A stretch of DNA of 64,000 nucleotides, from the NCBI RefSeq assembly GCF_900096585.1, contig NZ_FMYH01000006.1, forward strand, positions 62,001 to 126,000, given 5' to 3'. How positions within the stretch are numbered: the stretch's first letter is position 1; each line of letters starts with the position of its first letter. The notes under the pieces are model-generated. The model had not been told where the DNA came from, made no database searches, and worked only from the letters and a program-made list of their open reading frames with translations. The position numbers and the translations under genes were made by a program. The DNA comes from Sanguibacter gelidistatuariae (GTDB lineage: Bacteria > Actinomycetota > Actinomycetes > Actinomycetales > Cellulomonadaceae). Below, one piece after another: positions 7,922 through 15,458 of the stretch.

Positions 7922-9351
7922 AGCAATCCCCGTGCGAGTGGGAGCGCGGCGGCCAGGTGGGCTTGGCCCTGCTGGCCGACGAGCCGGCGCAGCTCGCACA
8001 TCGCCTGCGCCGCGGCGGTCTCCGTCGCCCCGCACGCAGTCTCCAGGTCACCGGCCGTGGGGGCGGTGACGGTGATGAGGCCGGTGAAGCGGTAGTCGCC
8101 GTGACCACTGATGAGGTCCTGCTCGCGGCGCAGCACCTCCGCGTAGGCCGCGTTCGCGGTCTCGTCTTCGATCTGGCCGACCTTGGCGCGGTGGCCGGCG
8201 TCGGCCAGGTACTCAACCTTCGCCCGGCGGATCTCCCGCAACGCCCGGGCCGCGGGCATCGGCTCGGCGATCAGCGTCACGGTCCGGTGCGAGCCGGGGG
8301 CCAGGATCAGGGGTTGCAGGAAGGTCTGGTGCATCGGGCTGCGCGGCCACTGCGCCACCCAGTACGTCGCGTGCACCGCGGTGTCGGTGACCAGGTGATC
8401 CCAGTGCTCCTGCACGCCCATCGGGCCGAGCAGGCGGTGCGTCAGAGTGGGGTCGGTGTCGTCCGCGGTGGCTGTGCCGGCAGGGTCGTAGGCGCGGCGG
8501 ATAACCGCGCCGAGGTCGGCCGGGGTGACCCAGGCCGTCACGTGCAGGTCCGCGGCACCCAGAGCACTGGACAGCGACGTCGCCAGCTGGTCGAGCGCCG
8601 CGCCCTGATCGGTCCGGGTGCGGCCGGCAACGTTTCGGGTGGTGCGGGTGCTGATCGCGATGAGGCACTCGTTCGTGTCGCACTCGTCGGCGGCGTGGTC
8701 CATGAGGTCCGCGAGGAGCCGTGCCGCCCACGGCGCAGTCTCCGACGTGTGAGCTCGCCACCAGGCCCGCGCCGTGCCTGCGCCCCCGGGCGCGGTGCGG
8801 TTGAGGACCTGGACGCGAACCACCTGGGGCTGCTGGCACACCATCCCCAACACCCGACCCCACCCGGTCGACTTGCGGTCCTGGGTCTGCGGGTCGTCCA
8901 AGACGAACCCGGTCGAGGACACTCGAGCGATCGCGGTCACCGTGCCCGAGCGGCGGTCCGCGATCATCGCGGTCCCGGCCGGTGAGGTGAGGACCCTCAG
9001 CCGCCCGGCGATCCCCGGGAGCACCAGCTCGCTTGGCCTCGCGGTGGTGGTGGGTTGGGTGAGGGCGCGGGTGCGCCCGGACAGGGAGCGCACCTGCCAG
9101 CTGGCGACCAGCGGGATCCACTCCACGACCGGACGACCCTTCACGCTGATGGTCCCCACGGCCAACAGCGGTCCCCACAGCAGGGCACTGGCCGCGAAGC
9201 CCGCCGCGCCCGTGGTGTAGACGGCGCTCACCGCGATCAGGACTGCGACGCCGACGAACCCGACCTGCACCGGGCCCAGCCCAAGCAGGACTGTGGGCCG
9301 GTCGAGCGCGCCGAACTGCGCTGCGGTGGACGGCTGCTCGACGGCGCTCAT
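7918..9351 (-). CDS. SCO6880-type T4SS membrane protein
   Basis: The 477-residue protein has two hydrophobic segments near residues 22-60 (VQVGFVGVAVLIAVSAVY and FAASALLWGPLLAVGTISV), the arrangement of PrgI-like/SCO6880 proteins, followed by a large cytoplasmic domain (VEWIPLVASWQVRSLSGR onward) and an Ala-rich C-terminal helix. Proteins of this type accompany a VirB4 ATPase in Streptomyces and other actinobacterial elements and probably form its membrane partner; the precise activity is not established. Both ends overlap the neighbours by 4 bases, so the gene is embedded in a translationally coupled chain. The family name is given from memory of gene order and length. Confidence 0.75.
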   Translation of the reverse strand: MSAVEQPSTAAQFGALDRPTVLLGLGPVQVGFVGVAVLIAVSAVYTTGAAGFAASALLWGPLLAVGTISVKGRPVVEWIPLVASWQVRSLSGRTRALTQPTTTARPSELVLPGIAGRLRVLTSPAGTAMIADRRSGTVTAIARVSSTGFVLDDPQTQDRKSTGWGRVLGMVCQQPQVVRVQVLNRTAPGGAGTARAWWRAHTSETAPWAARLLADLMDHAADECDTNECLIAISTRTTRNVAGRTRTDQGAALDQLATSLSSALGAADLHVTAWVTPADLGAVIRRAYDPAGTATADDTDPTLTHRLLGPMGVQEHWDHLVTDTAVHATYWVAQWPRSPMHQTFLQPLILAPGSHRTVTLIAEPMPAARALREIRRAKVEYLADAGHRAKVGQIEDETANAAYAEVLRREQDLISGHGDYRFTGLITVTAPTAGDLETACGATETAAAQAMCELRRLVGQQGQAHLAAALPLARGLL

Positions 9352-10532
9352 CGCCCCGTCCCCTGTCCGGGTGACTTCGGTGCGGGGCTCGCGGCCGGCT
9401 TCGGAGACGAGATTGGCGGGCTCGCCGCGGTGGCCTTTCCACTCTCTCCTGCACCTGCGCTCGCCCCGCTCGCTGCACTTGAGGCGCTTGCGCCGCCTTT
9501 CCCGGCGGAGCCACCCATGCCCTTGGTGAGCAGGACCTGCTGCCCGGCACTCATCACAACTCGGCCACCTTTGCGTGCCATAGAGCTCACCGGGTTGGCC
9601 GCCATCGACGACTGCATCACCGCAGCGGCCTCGATACCCGACCAGTGCACAAAGCGCCACGTCAACCACGGCGTGAAGATCGAGATCGACAACAACAAGA
9701 TCCCCACCAGCACGTTCGAGATCCCCTGCGCGAGCCCAGGCGACTGCGCCTCGATCAACGCGCCGTCGGGCACCTGCGGCCCGGTGCCGCTGAACGCTGA
9801 GGCGCCCACGACGAACACGACGACGATGACGACCTTGCAGAACACCAGCGCCGCGACGATCTCCAGCCACCGCCGCGTCCACACCTTCGTCTGGTCCCAG
9901 GCGGACCCCGCGAACGCGATCGGCGCGAACACTGCGATGAGGATCAGCGCCGCCTTGCGGAACAGCAGCACTCCCCAGAGCAGGAAGAACCCCAGCAGCA
10001 GAATCGACCCCAGGACCAGGCTCATCGCGGGGTTGTTCGCCGTCGCGATCGCCGTCAGCGTGAAGAACGTCGCAGCAGACTCACCGATCGAGGTGCCGGC
10101 CGAGGCCGCGATGTAGTTGCAGATCTCATCAACTGCCGTCAGCGCGAGCTGAGTGGCCGCCAACGCGATCGCCGACCCCACGAACGCCTTGGCCACCCCC
10201 GTCAGCGCCCGGACCAACCCGCCGGGCTCGCGGCGCAGCACCGAGGAGATGACTTGGACGGTGAACAGCCCCACCACGATCGGCAGGGTGACCGTCGCGA
10301 TGACCGCGATGTTCGCCCGCAGCCAGGACACCGACAGATCGATGGCCGTCGTGGAGTCGAGCGCGGCCAACGTCAGCTCACCGATCTGCGCGGCAGCGCC
10401 GATGAATGCCTGGCCGAGCCCGCCAAGGATCGAGTCCGACGCGGCGGTCGTCGCCGACCCGACCAGGTTGCCGGCGGCGTCGCACAGAAGGTTGATCGGA
10501 CCGATACAGGGGTCGAAGGTTGGCAGCCTCAT
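9348..10532 (-). CDS. TrbL/VirB6-like polytopic membrane protein of the transfer channel
   Basis: The 394-residue protein starts MRLPTFDPCIGPINLLCDA and contains about six to seven strongly hydrophobic segments between residues 65 and 310 (for example IAVIATVTLPIVVGLFTVQV, LVLGSILLLGFFLLWGVLLF, FCKVVIVVVFVVGASAF, GISNVLVGILLLSISIF), followed by an Ala/Gly/Ser/Pro-rich cytoplasmic tail. This is the layout of TrbL/VirB6 channel proteins and of SCO6881 in Streptomyces. The start at 10532 lies one base after the stop of the pilin-like gene, and the end overlaps the SCO6880-like gene by 4 bases. Confidence 0.8.
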   Translation of the reverse strand: MRLPTFDPCIGPINLLCDAAGNLVGSATTAASDSILGGLGQAFIGAAAQIGELTLAALDSTTAIDLSVSWLRANIAVIATVTLPIVVGLFTVQVISSVLRREPGGLVRALTGVAKAFVGSAIALAATQLALTAVDEICNYIAASAGTSIGESAATFFTLTAIATANNPAMSLVLGSILLLGFFLLWGVLLFRKAALILIAVFAPIAFAGSAWDQTKVWTRRWLEIVAALVFCKVVIVVVFVVGASAFSGTGPQVPDGALIEAQSPGLAQGISNVLVGILLLSISIFTPWLTWRFVHWSGIEAAAVMQSSMAANPVSSMARKGGRVVMSAGQQVLLTKGMGGSAGKGGASASSAASGASAGAGESGKATAASPPISSPKPAASPAPKSPGQGTGR

Positions 10533-10533
10533 G

Positions 10534-10851
10534 TCAGATTCCCGCGCCCACACCGGAGAAGAACGCGATGATCGCGTTCGCCCCACCGATCAGCAACGCG
10601 CCCCCGGCCGAGACCAGGACACCGGACTTACCACCCGACGCCGCCGAGTAGTTGCCCTGCTGGTGGCCCAGGGCCCAGATGATCACCGAGACGACGAGGC
10701 CCGCGACGCACGCGACGAGGCCCCAGGTGAGGAGTGCCCCGACGATGCCCTTGACGACCGTGAGCCCGGGAAGCCCATCCTGATTCGGGGTCACGCCTGG
10801 GTCTTGGGCCCACAGGGACCCCGCCAGCTGACTGGCTGCTGAGATGAACAT
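10534..10851 (-). CDS. DUF6112/TrbC-like small membrane protein, first gene of the transfer operon
   Basis: The 105-residue protein has two membrane segments (GIVGALLTWGLVACVAGLVV, about 35-58, and GVLVSAGGALLIGGANAIIA, about 76-98) separated by a short polar loop with HQQGNYSAASGGKSG. VirB2/TrbC pilins have this size and two-helix hairpin; the actinobacterial relatives are known as DUF6112. The start is preceded by GGAGGAG at good spacing, the strongest ribosome-binding site of the operon, in agreement with a first gene. Whether it forms a pilus or only a channel part is unknown. Confidence 0.78.
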   Translation of the reverse strand: MFISAASQLAGSLWAQDPGVTPNQDGLPGLTVVKGIVGALLTWGLVACVAGLVVSVIIWALGHQQGNYSAASGGKSGVLVSAGGALLIGGANAIIAFFSGVGAGI

Positions 10852-11025
10852 GGATCGCTCCTCCTGGCACGACGCCCACGGATCGTGGGCGCCTCATCAG
10901 GAGGGTGTGCGGTGGAGCGTGGGACACGGCGTAGCCCACCGCGATCACATCGGCTGATTGTGGACTGGACGAAGAACTCAGGGGGAATACGCACTTCCCA
11001 CTTTAGACAGTCTCACTGCGTTCGA
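10852..11025 (-). promoter_or_regulatory. Leader and control region of the transfer operon with a hairpin
   Basis: Between the TY-Chap-like stop and the first transfer gene there are 174 bases. A perfect 8-bp inverted repeat with a 3-base loop (CGCCCACG at 10873-10880, CGTGGGCG at 10884-10891) stands just upstream of the GGAGGAG ribosome-binding site. It could be an operator or a leader hairpin. No clear -35/-10 pair stands out. Confidence 0.35.
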
Positions 11026-11820
11026 CTATTCCCAGAAAGACCATTCCCACAGATTCGGATCGTCTCGCTTCTGGATCCACTTCTCGACTTTCCGCGTAGT
11101 CTCATCAGCTGTCATTGTCGCGGTCTTCCGCCAGACTTTGATGAACTTCTTGGTGCTATAACCTGTACGAAGCACCGCGCACCACTCTGCGCTGTCGCCG
11201 CTTGGCATGACGAAGAGAACTTCCCTTCCGGTCGCCTCAAAGAAGTTTTGGGCTTTTTCCCTGACGACTGCGATATCCACTCCACGAGCCGACTCGTCAG
11301 GCACCGGAGAGCTCTCCCCTGCTTCGTAGAGCCGCCAATCGTCACCATCAAATTCATCAAATCGGTGCCGGTAGATGTGCCAAGTGACGATCAGAGCCAC
11401 TCGTGCAGCCAATCGCCATCCGGATTCAGGATCGCCTTTCCCTAACCACACCTTGAAATAGGCCATCTGACTTTCGAAGTCCAGGCCGAAGCCAAGACCC
11501 TCCAATAGAGCTAATTCACTCCTCCTAAGCGATCCATCCACCACGAGTAGTGACGCTTCGACATACACACCCCGGTAGTCGCTGGCGACCAAAACCCAGC
11601 CTGACGTATTGGGTGATGGCGCAAGTATATAGAACGGAGTATCGGCACCGCTCTTCTCATCTTCTTTGAACTGCTGCACAACGAGATTTTCAACAATCCG
11701 AGAAGCTTTGATGAGTGATTTATCCCACAAAGCTTCCTGTAGAGTCGAATGAAATTTCACTCTCGGCGGCTCCTCATCAAGACGCCACCAATCTGGTAAC
11801 AAGCTCTCGTCACTATCCAT
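11026..11820 (-). CDS. TY-Chap-like protein of unknown function, low GC
   Basis: The 264-residue protein starts MDSDESLLPDWWRLDEEPPR. The centre (about 70-170: FYILAPSPNTSGWVLVASDY, LALLEGLGFGLDFESQMAYF, RLAARVALIVTWHIYRHRF) has the strand-helix layout of the YbjN/TY-Chap peptide-chaperone-like fold, seen in many actinobacterial conflict islands; this is a weak resemblance. The C-terminal 80 residues (VREKAQNFFEATGREVLFVM, then VEKWIQKRDDPNLWEWSFWE at the end) look like a separate small domain I do not recognise. Its base composition, about half GC, is far below that of both flanks, a sign of recent transfer. ATG 11820 was chosen because upstream frames run into the transposase remnant. Confidence 0.6.
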   Translation of the reverse strand: MDSDESLLPDWWRLDEEPPRVKFHSTLQEALWDKSLIKASRIVENLVVQQFKEDEKSGADTPFYILAPSPNTSGWVLVASDYRGVYVEASLLVVDGSLRRSELALLEGLGFGLDFESQMAYFKVWLGKGDPESGWRLAARVALIVTWHIYRHRFDEFDGDDWRLYEAGESSPVPDESARGVDIAVVREKAQNFFEATGREVLFVMPSGDSAEWCAVLRTGYSTKKFIKVWRKTATMTADETTRKVEKWIQKRDDPNLWEWSFWE

Positions 11821-11946
11821 TCTTCTGCCATCGGCACAACTTCGAGGGATCTTGATATTCGAACTCGGGTGAAGTCCCCCTGGAGAGCTCTCCGACGTGA
11901 CACTCGAGCTCCGAACGCACCCACGGCTACACGCTTCATGGGACCC

Positions 11947-12120
11947 TATGGGTTTGAGCCAGATGGTGATGCGCGTAGGACGACGCCGCCGCGGTAGGAG
12001 GTGGCGAGCTTGTCGTATCGGGTCGCGATGCCTCGTCACTGCTTGAATGCCTGGAAGCAGCGTTCGATGACGTTGCGGCGCTTGTAGGCCTCCGCGCCGA
12101 AGGCTGGTGGTCGCCCTGTC
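11947..12120 (-). pseudogene. C-terminal remnant of an IS5-type transposase
   Basis: Minus-strand translation gives GRPPAFGAEAYKRRNVIERC, FQAFKQ, stop, RGIATRYDKLATSYRGGVVL, RA and, after a one-base frameshift near 11970, IWLKP. This is the conserved end of IS5-family DDE transposases (KRRNxxERCF-W-RGIATRYDKLA). The expected Trp codon TGG is TGA at 12036-12038. Only about 58 codons remain, and no terminal inverted repeats are seen. It lies directly downstream of the sacsin-like gene and marks a scar of earlier rearrangement. Confidence 0.88.
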
Positions 12121-12188
12121 GCGCGTCAGAATGGGTCGCGCAGAGTAGCCGTCTGTTGGTCGGAAGTCAGCATTGTTGGGCCGACAGC

Positions 12189-15100
12189 CTATTCGGCAGC
12201 GAGGTCATCAACCTCATCGTCGTCATCGAGGTCCGTTCCCTCAACCGCGGCCAGGGATGCTTGCAGGTCGATCGCATGCTTGCCGACAAACCGCACCTGC
12301 TGGTCCGCTCCAGCAAGCACGACATCCACGGTGAGGCTGCTTCGAGTGCCGATTTCCTGTGTCAAGAGGTCTTCCCTGAGGGTGCTCGGGGGCGTCGCGC
12401 GCGCGTGCAGGTACTTGGCGGCGCATGTCGGGCACAGGGCGAGGCGGTTTTCCTTCAGATCTCGCCGAGCGTCCTTGACAAACTGAACCGCTTCGAAGAA
12501 GTACTCGCCAGCGATCTGGAACGGCATCTCCGAGGTGCATATCTGACAGACCATCGCTCCCTCTCCGTTCGTGTAGAGCCCGCGCAAGTACCCCCGAGCG
12601 GAGCTCTTGTGCCCGGGCTCTTGAATGAGCACTGATCGCACGCGACTCTCGTACCGCTTGACTGGAGCGTCAGCCGCCGCCTCGGTGGCTCGTGCGGCCC
12701 GTCGTTCCGGCGCTGCGGAACCGCCCTCTGGGAGCAGGACTTCGGACTCCAACCTGGTGAGGAACTCGTCGAACTTATCTGGGTTCTTGCTCCGGAGTTC
12801 CGCAACCCTTGCGATCTCTTCGGACGAGTCGAATCCGAATGCTTGAGCGGTCTTGTCTGCCTCCGCACGCTTAGCCTGCTCGCCGGCAGACTTTCGTCCA
12901 AGGCCGGCCCGAACAAGCAACGGCGCGGTAGCCGTCGCGCGTAGCTCGGGGTCAACGTCCTCGACTGGCACGTCTTCCGGCAAGTTGCGGTTCCCATGCT
13001 TGTCCAGCACCCACGGCACGGATGTCAACTTCTGCAGCAGTTGAGATTGCATAGAGTGCGTTGGCGCAGAGCCATTGGCACGGTAAAACGCATCACCTCG
13101 GTTGTCGGGCGCCTCCGCCACGACGCGCCAGATTGCGCGGAGCAGAGTCTCGTCGTCGGTCGCCACCATCTCGTCGAAGAGTCTGATCGTCGAGTCGCGC
13201 GAGAGAACGTTCTTGTTCTCGCGATCCGTCCAGTCCCAGGAGAATTCTGCATTCTGCGATGCACGCGCGCTCTCTATGCGTACCGCGCTGCTCGCACCTA
13301 GACGGCGCGCGAGCGAAGCCACATCGACGTCGCTCGACGCGTATACGGGGGTGAGGGGACGTCTGCGGTCTCCACTCTTGATCACGTCCGACTCGTACAG
13401 TGCCGCGAGGCCCGTCGAAGCGAACGGATCGTCGAGGTATAGGGCAGTCGGTTTCACCCAGGTAAGCCCGCCGTCCCGAGCAGTGGTGAGCAACATGGTC
13501 CGGTTCGAGTAGCTCACCTCAGCCACTGACCCGCTGTCCAAGAGTTGAATGAGTTCGCGCAAATCTCCAAGGTGAGCATCGAAGTCGATCTCGTCACCGT
13601 AGTTGGACAGACGTGCGTCAAGCTGAGCAGCCGCGTCCCACGCTCTCACACCCGTGCGTTCATAGAACGCCTCAAGTGCTGCGAGGTCCTGCTTTTCCGT
13701 CTTGCCCTTACCCTCGCCGAAACGCACGAGCGCGTCCACAACGAGCCCGTCCGTCGACAAACCAGCGACGGCTGGCATGAAGGCCCAGTCACCCCTGACA
13801 TGGGCAACACCCGTGCCACGCCTGACGCGGAGAATCGGCGCTTCCGCAAGGCTCTGCGGGAACGGATCACTCCAGATGTAGCGACGGGGGTGGCCAAAGG
13901 GATACGGGTTGCTGCGCCCCTGCTGGCTGAGCCTCCCGAGCCCGACGTAGAACGATCTCAGCCACGCGTCCTCCTTGCCGGAAATCCATGACTCCCACAA
14001 CTGGAGCCGTGGGAAGTTCTCCACGCCTTCGTCCTCATCGGTGCCCTCATCGGCCAAGTGCCAGTTCTGGTCCTCCGACTCCAGAACCAGTTGCGCGAGG
14101 ATCCCCGCGAGCTCGTCGGACCCGAAGTCGATCGCGTCCAGCGACTCGATGAACTCACGCGATCGACCCTCTCGATCGGGAAGCCAGCCAACAGCGGGCG
14201 CGGCTATCAGATCGCCGATGGTTCGGAGCACGTTCGCGTCGTCGGGTTGCAAGACGGCCCGCAAGGCGCTCGGGGATCGAAGGAGCTTTGTTGATTCGGC
14301 AGATGTACCGCTGTTCACCGTCGGTGTGATGGGTTCTGCCGCGAAGGTGGACAAGATTCGCTCACGGATGACCCCGTACCGCTCGGGGAGGTCATCACGC
14401 TTGTTCGGAAGCGCACCGAGGAGCCCGTCGGTGATCAGCCCTTCCGCTCGCATCTCAGGGAGTTTTGCCGCAAGGAGGTCGGCAATCCCCGCGACCAGCG
14501 CATCGTTGCCAGGGTCGTCGCGGACGCTGTCACGGGCAACGGTGGAGGCGAAGGGTGCGTGGACGTGGAACTTCAGTCCGGAGGTCTCCTTGATCGCGGG
14601 AAAGTGGATGAAGACCTGGCCCTCGGTCGGGCGGATCGAAAACTCAGGAAGGGCCTTGCGTCGGATCGTCGGTTCCGATTCGGTACCGTCAGCCTTAGGT
14701 GCCTCAGCCTTCTGGTCAAGCGCGAATGCCGCGCCAACCCGGTGCTGCGAACTGTCGATCGAGACGTCGCCCTGGATTCTGTACCAGTAGCTCGGGCCGT
14801 CGTCTTCGTGTGCGCTTTCGATGGTGATGATGCTGGGGTTCGCATCGACGGTGCGGCGTTCGAGGAGCCGTTGGTCTCCGTCGGGGAAGTAGGAAGCGAT
14901 GGACTTGATGCGGTTGAGGAATAGCAACGTCGAGCGGGAGACGTCGCGGAGTGCTCGGGTGACCTCCGCGACTGCTTGCTCCCGCGGCTTGCCCTCGCGG
15001 TCGAACGGGAACCAGAAGGTCGTGCGGCCTGGTTTGACGGCCGGCGCGACGGCTGTGGGGACGAACAGGTCGAGGATCGCGAACGAGTGCTCTCCGGAGT

Positions 15101-15458
15101 GGACGACTGGGGAGCTCGTGTAGGCGAAGACTGCCTTGAAGCCGACACCGAACTTGCCGATGCTAGTTGCGTCGTCAGACTTCGTGGACTGGCCGATCCC
15201 GGTGATGGAATCGATGTCCTGGAGGTCGAACATCTTGGGGCCGTCGTGCTCGACCTGGAGCCCGTCTTCGCGAAGATCGAAGGTGACCTCGCTCGCCCCG
15301 GCGTCTTCGGCGTTCTGGAGCAGTTCGTAGATGAAGTGTGCGTTGTCCGGGTAGAGGTCAGCGAGCAGTTTCCGCAGGCCCTCCTCGAACCCGTTTCGCC
15401 GGGCCGCTTCAATGTAGGACCGGCGGTCGCTGGCGAGCGATTCGAACGTGATCGTCAT
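12189..15458 (-). CDS. Sacsin/HSP90-type ATPase with C-terminal zinc-binding motif, defence-like
   Basis: The 1089-residue protein has an N-terminal GHKL/HSP90-like ATPase domain: the N-box HFIYELLQNAEDAGASE with E45, N49 and D52, then GIGQSTKS and the glycine box GKFGVGFKAVF near residues 100-110. This is the bacterial sacsin N-terminal type. The long middle part has no motif I recognise. Near the end, C-x2-C (C971, C974) and C-x2-C (C1009, C1012, in ALCPTCAAKY) should bind zinc, perhaps a degenerate HNH or a nucleic-acid-binding ribbon. The start overlaps the helicase stop by 4 bases (ATGA), so the two proteins are almost certainly made together. The tail is very acidic. Confidence 0.82.
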   Translation of the reverse strand: MTITFESLASDRRSYIEAARRNGFEEGLRKLLADLYPDNAHFIYELLQNAEDAGASEVTFDLREDGLQVEHDGPKMFDLQDIDSITGIGQSTKSDDATSIGKFGVGFKAVFAYTSSPVVHSGEHSFAILDLFVPTAVAPAVKPGRTTFWFPFDREGKPREQAVAEVTRALRDVSRSTLLFLNRIKSIASYFPDGDQRLLERRTVDANPSIITIESAHEDDGPSYWYRIQGDVSIDSSQHRVGAAFALDQKAEAPKADGTESEPTIRRKALPEFSIRPTEGQVFIHFPAIKETSGLKFHVHAPFASTVARDSVRDDPGNDALVAGIADLLAAKLPEMRAEGLITDGLLGALPNKRDDLPERYGVIRERILSTFAAEPITPTVNSGTSAESTKLLRSPSALRAVLQPDDANVLRTIGDLIAAPAVGWLPDREGRSREFIESLDAIDFGSDELAGILAQLVLESEDQNWHLADEGTDEDEGVENFPRLQLWESWISGKEDAWLRSFYVGLGRLSQQGRSNPYPFGHPRRYIWSDPFPQSLAEAPILRVRRGTGVAHVRGDWAFMPAVAGLSTDGLVVDALVRFGEGKGKTEKQDLAALEAFYERTGVRAWDAAAQLDARLSNYGDEIDFDAHLGDLRELIQLLDSGSVAEVSYSNRTMLLTTARDGGLTWVKPTALYLDDPFASTGLAALYESDVIKSGDRRRPLTPVYASSDVDVASLARRLGASSAVRIESARASQNAEFSWDWTDRENKNVLSRDSTIRLFDEMVATDDETLLRAIWRVVAEAPDNRGDAFYRANGSAPTHSMQSQLLQKLTSVPWVLDKHGNRNLPEDVPVEDVDPELRATATAPLLVRAGLGRKSAGEQAKRAEADKTAQAFGFDSSEEIARVAELRSKNPDKFDEFLTRLESEVLLPEGGSAAPERRAARATEAAADAPVKRYESRVRSVLIQEPGHKSSARGYLRGLYTNGEGAMVCQICTSEMPFQIAGEYFFEAVQFVKDARRDLKENRLALCPTCAAKYLHARATPPSTLREDLLTQEIGTRSSLTVDVVLAGADQQVRFVGKHAIDLQASLAAVEGTDLDDDDEVDDLAAE

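Noticed and set aside
6608-8095. Plus-strand open frame (495 codons) opposite the VirB4-like gene
   Set aside because: Shadow of the third codon position pattern; no motifs, and the opposite strand has Walker A and B.
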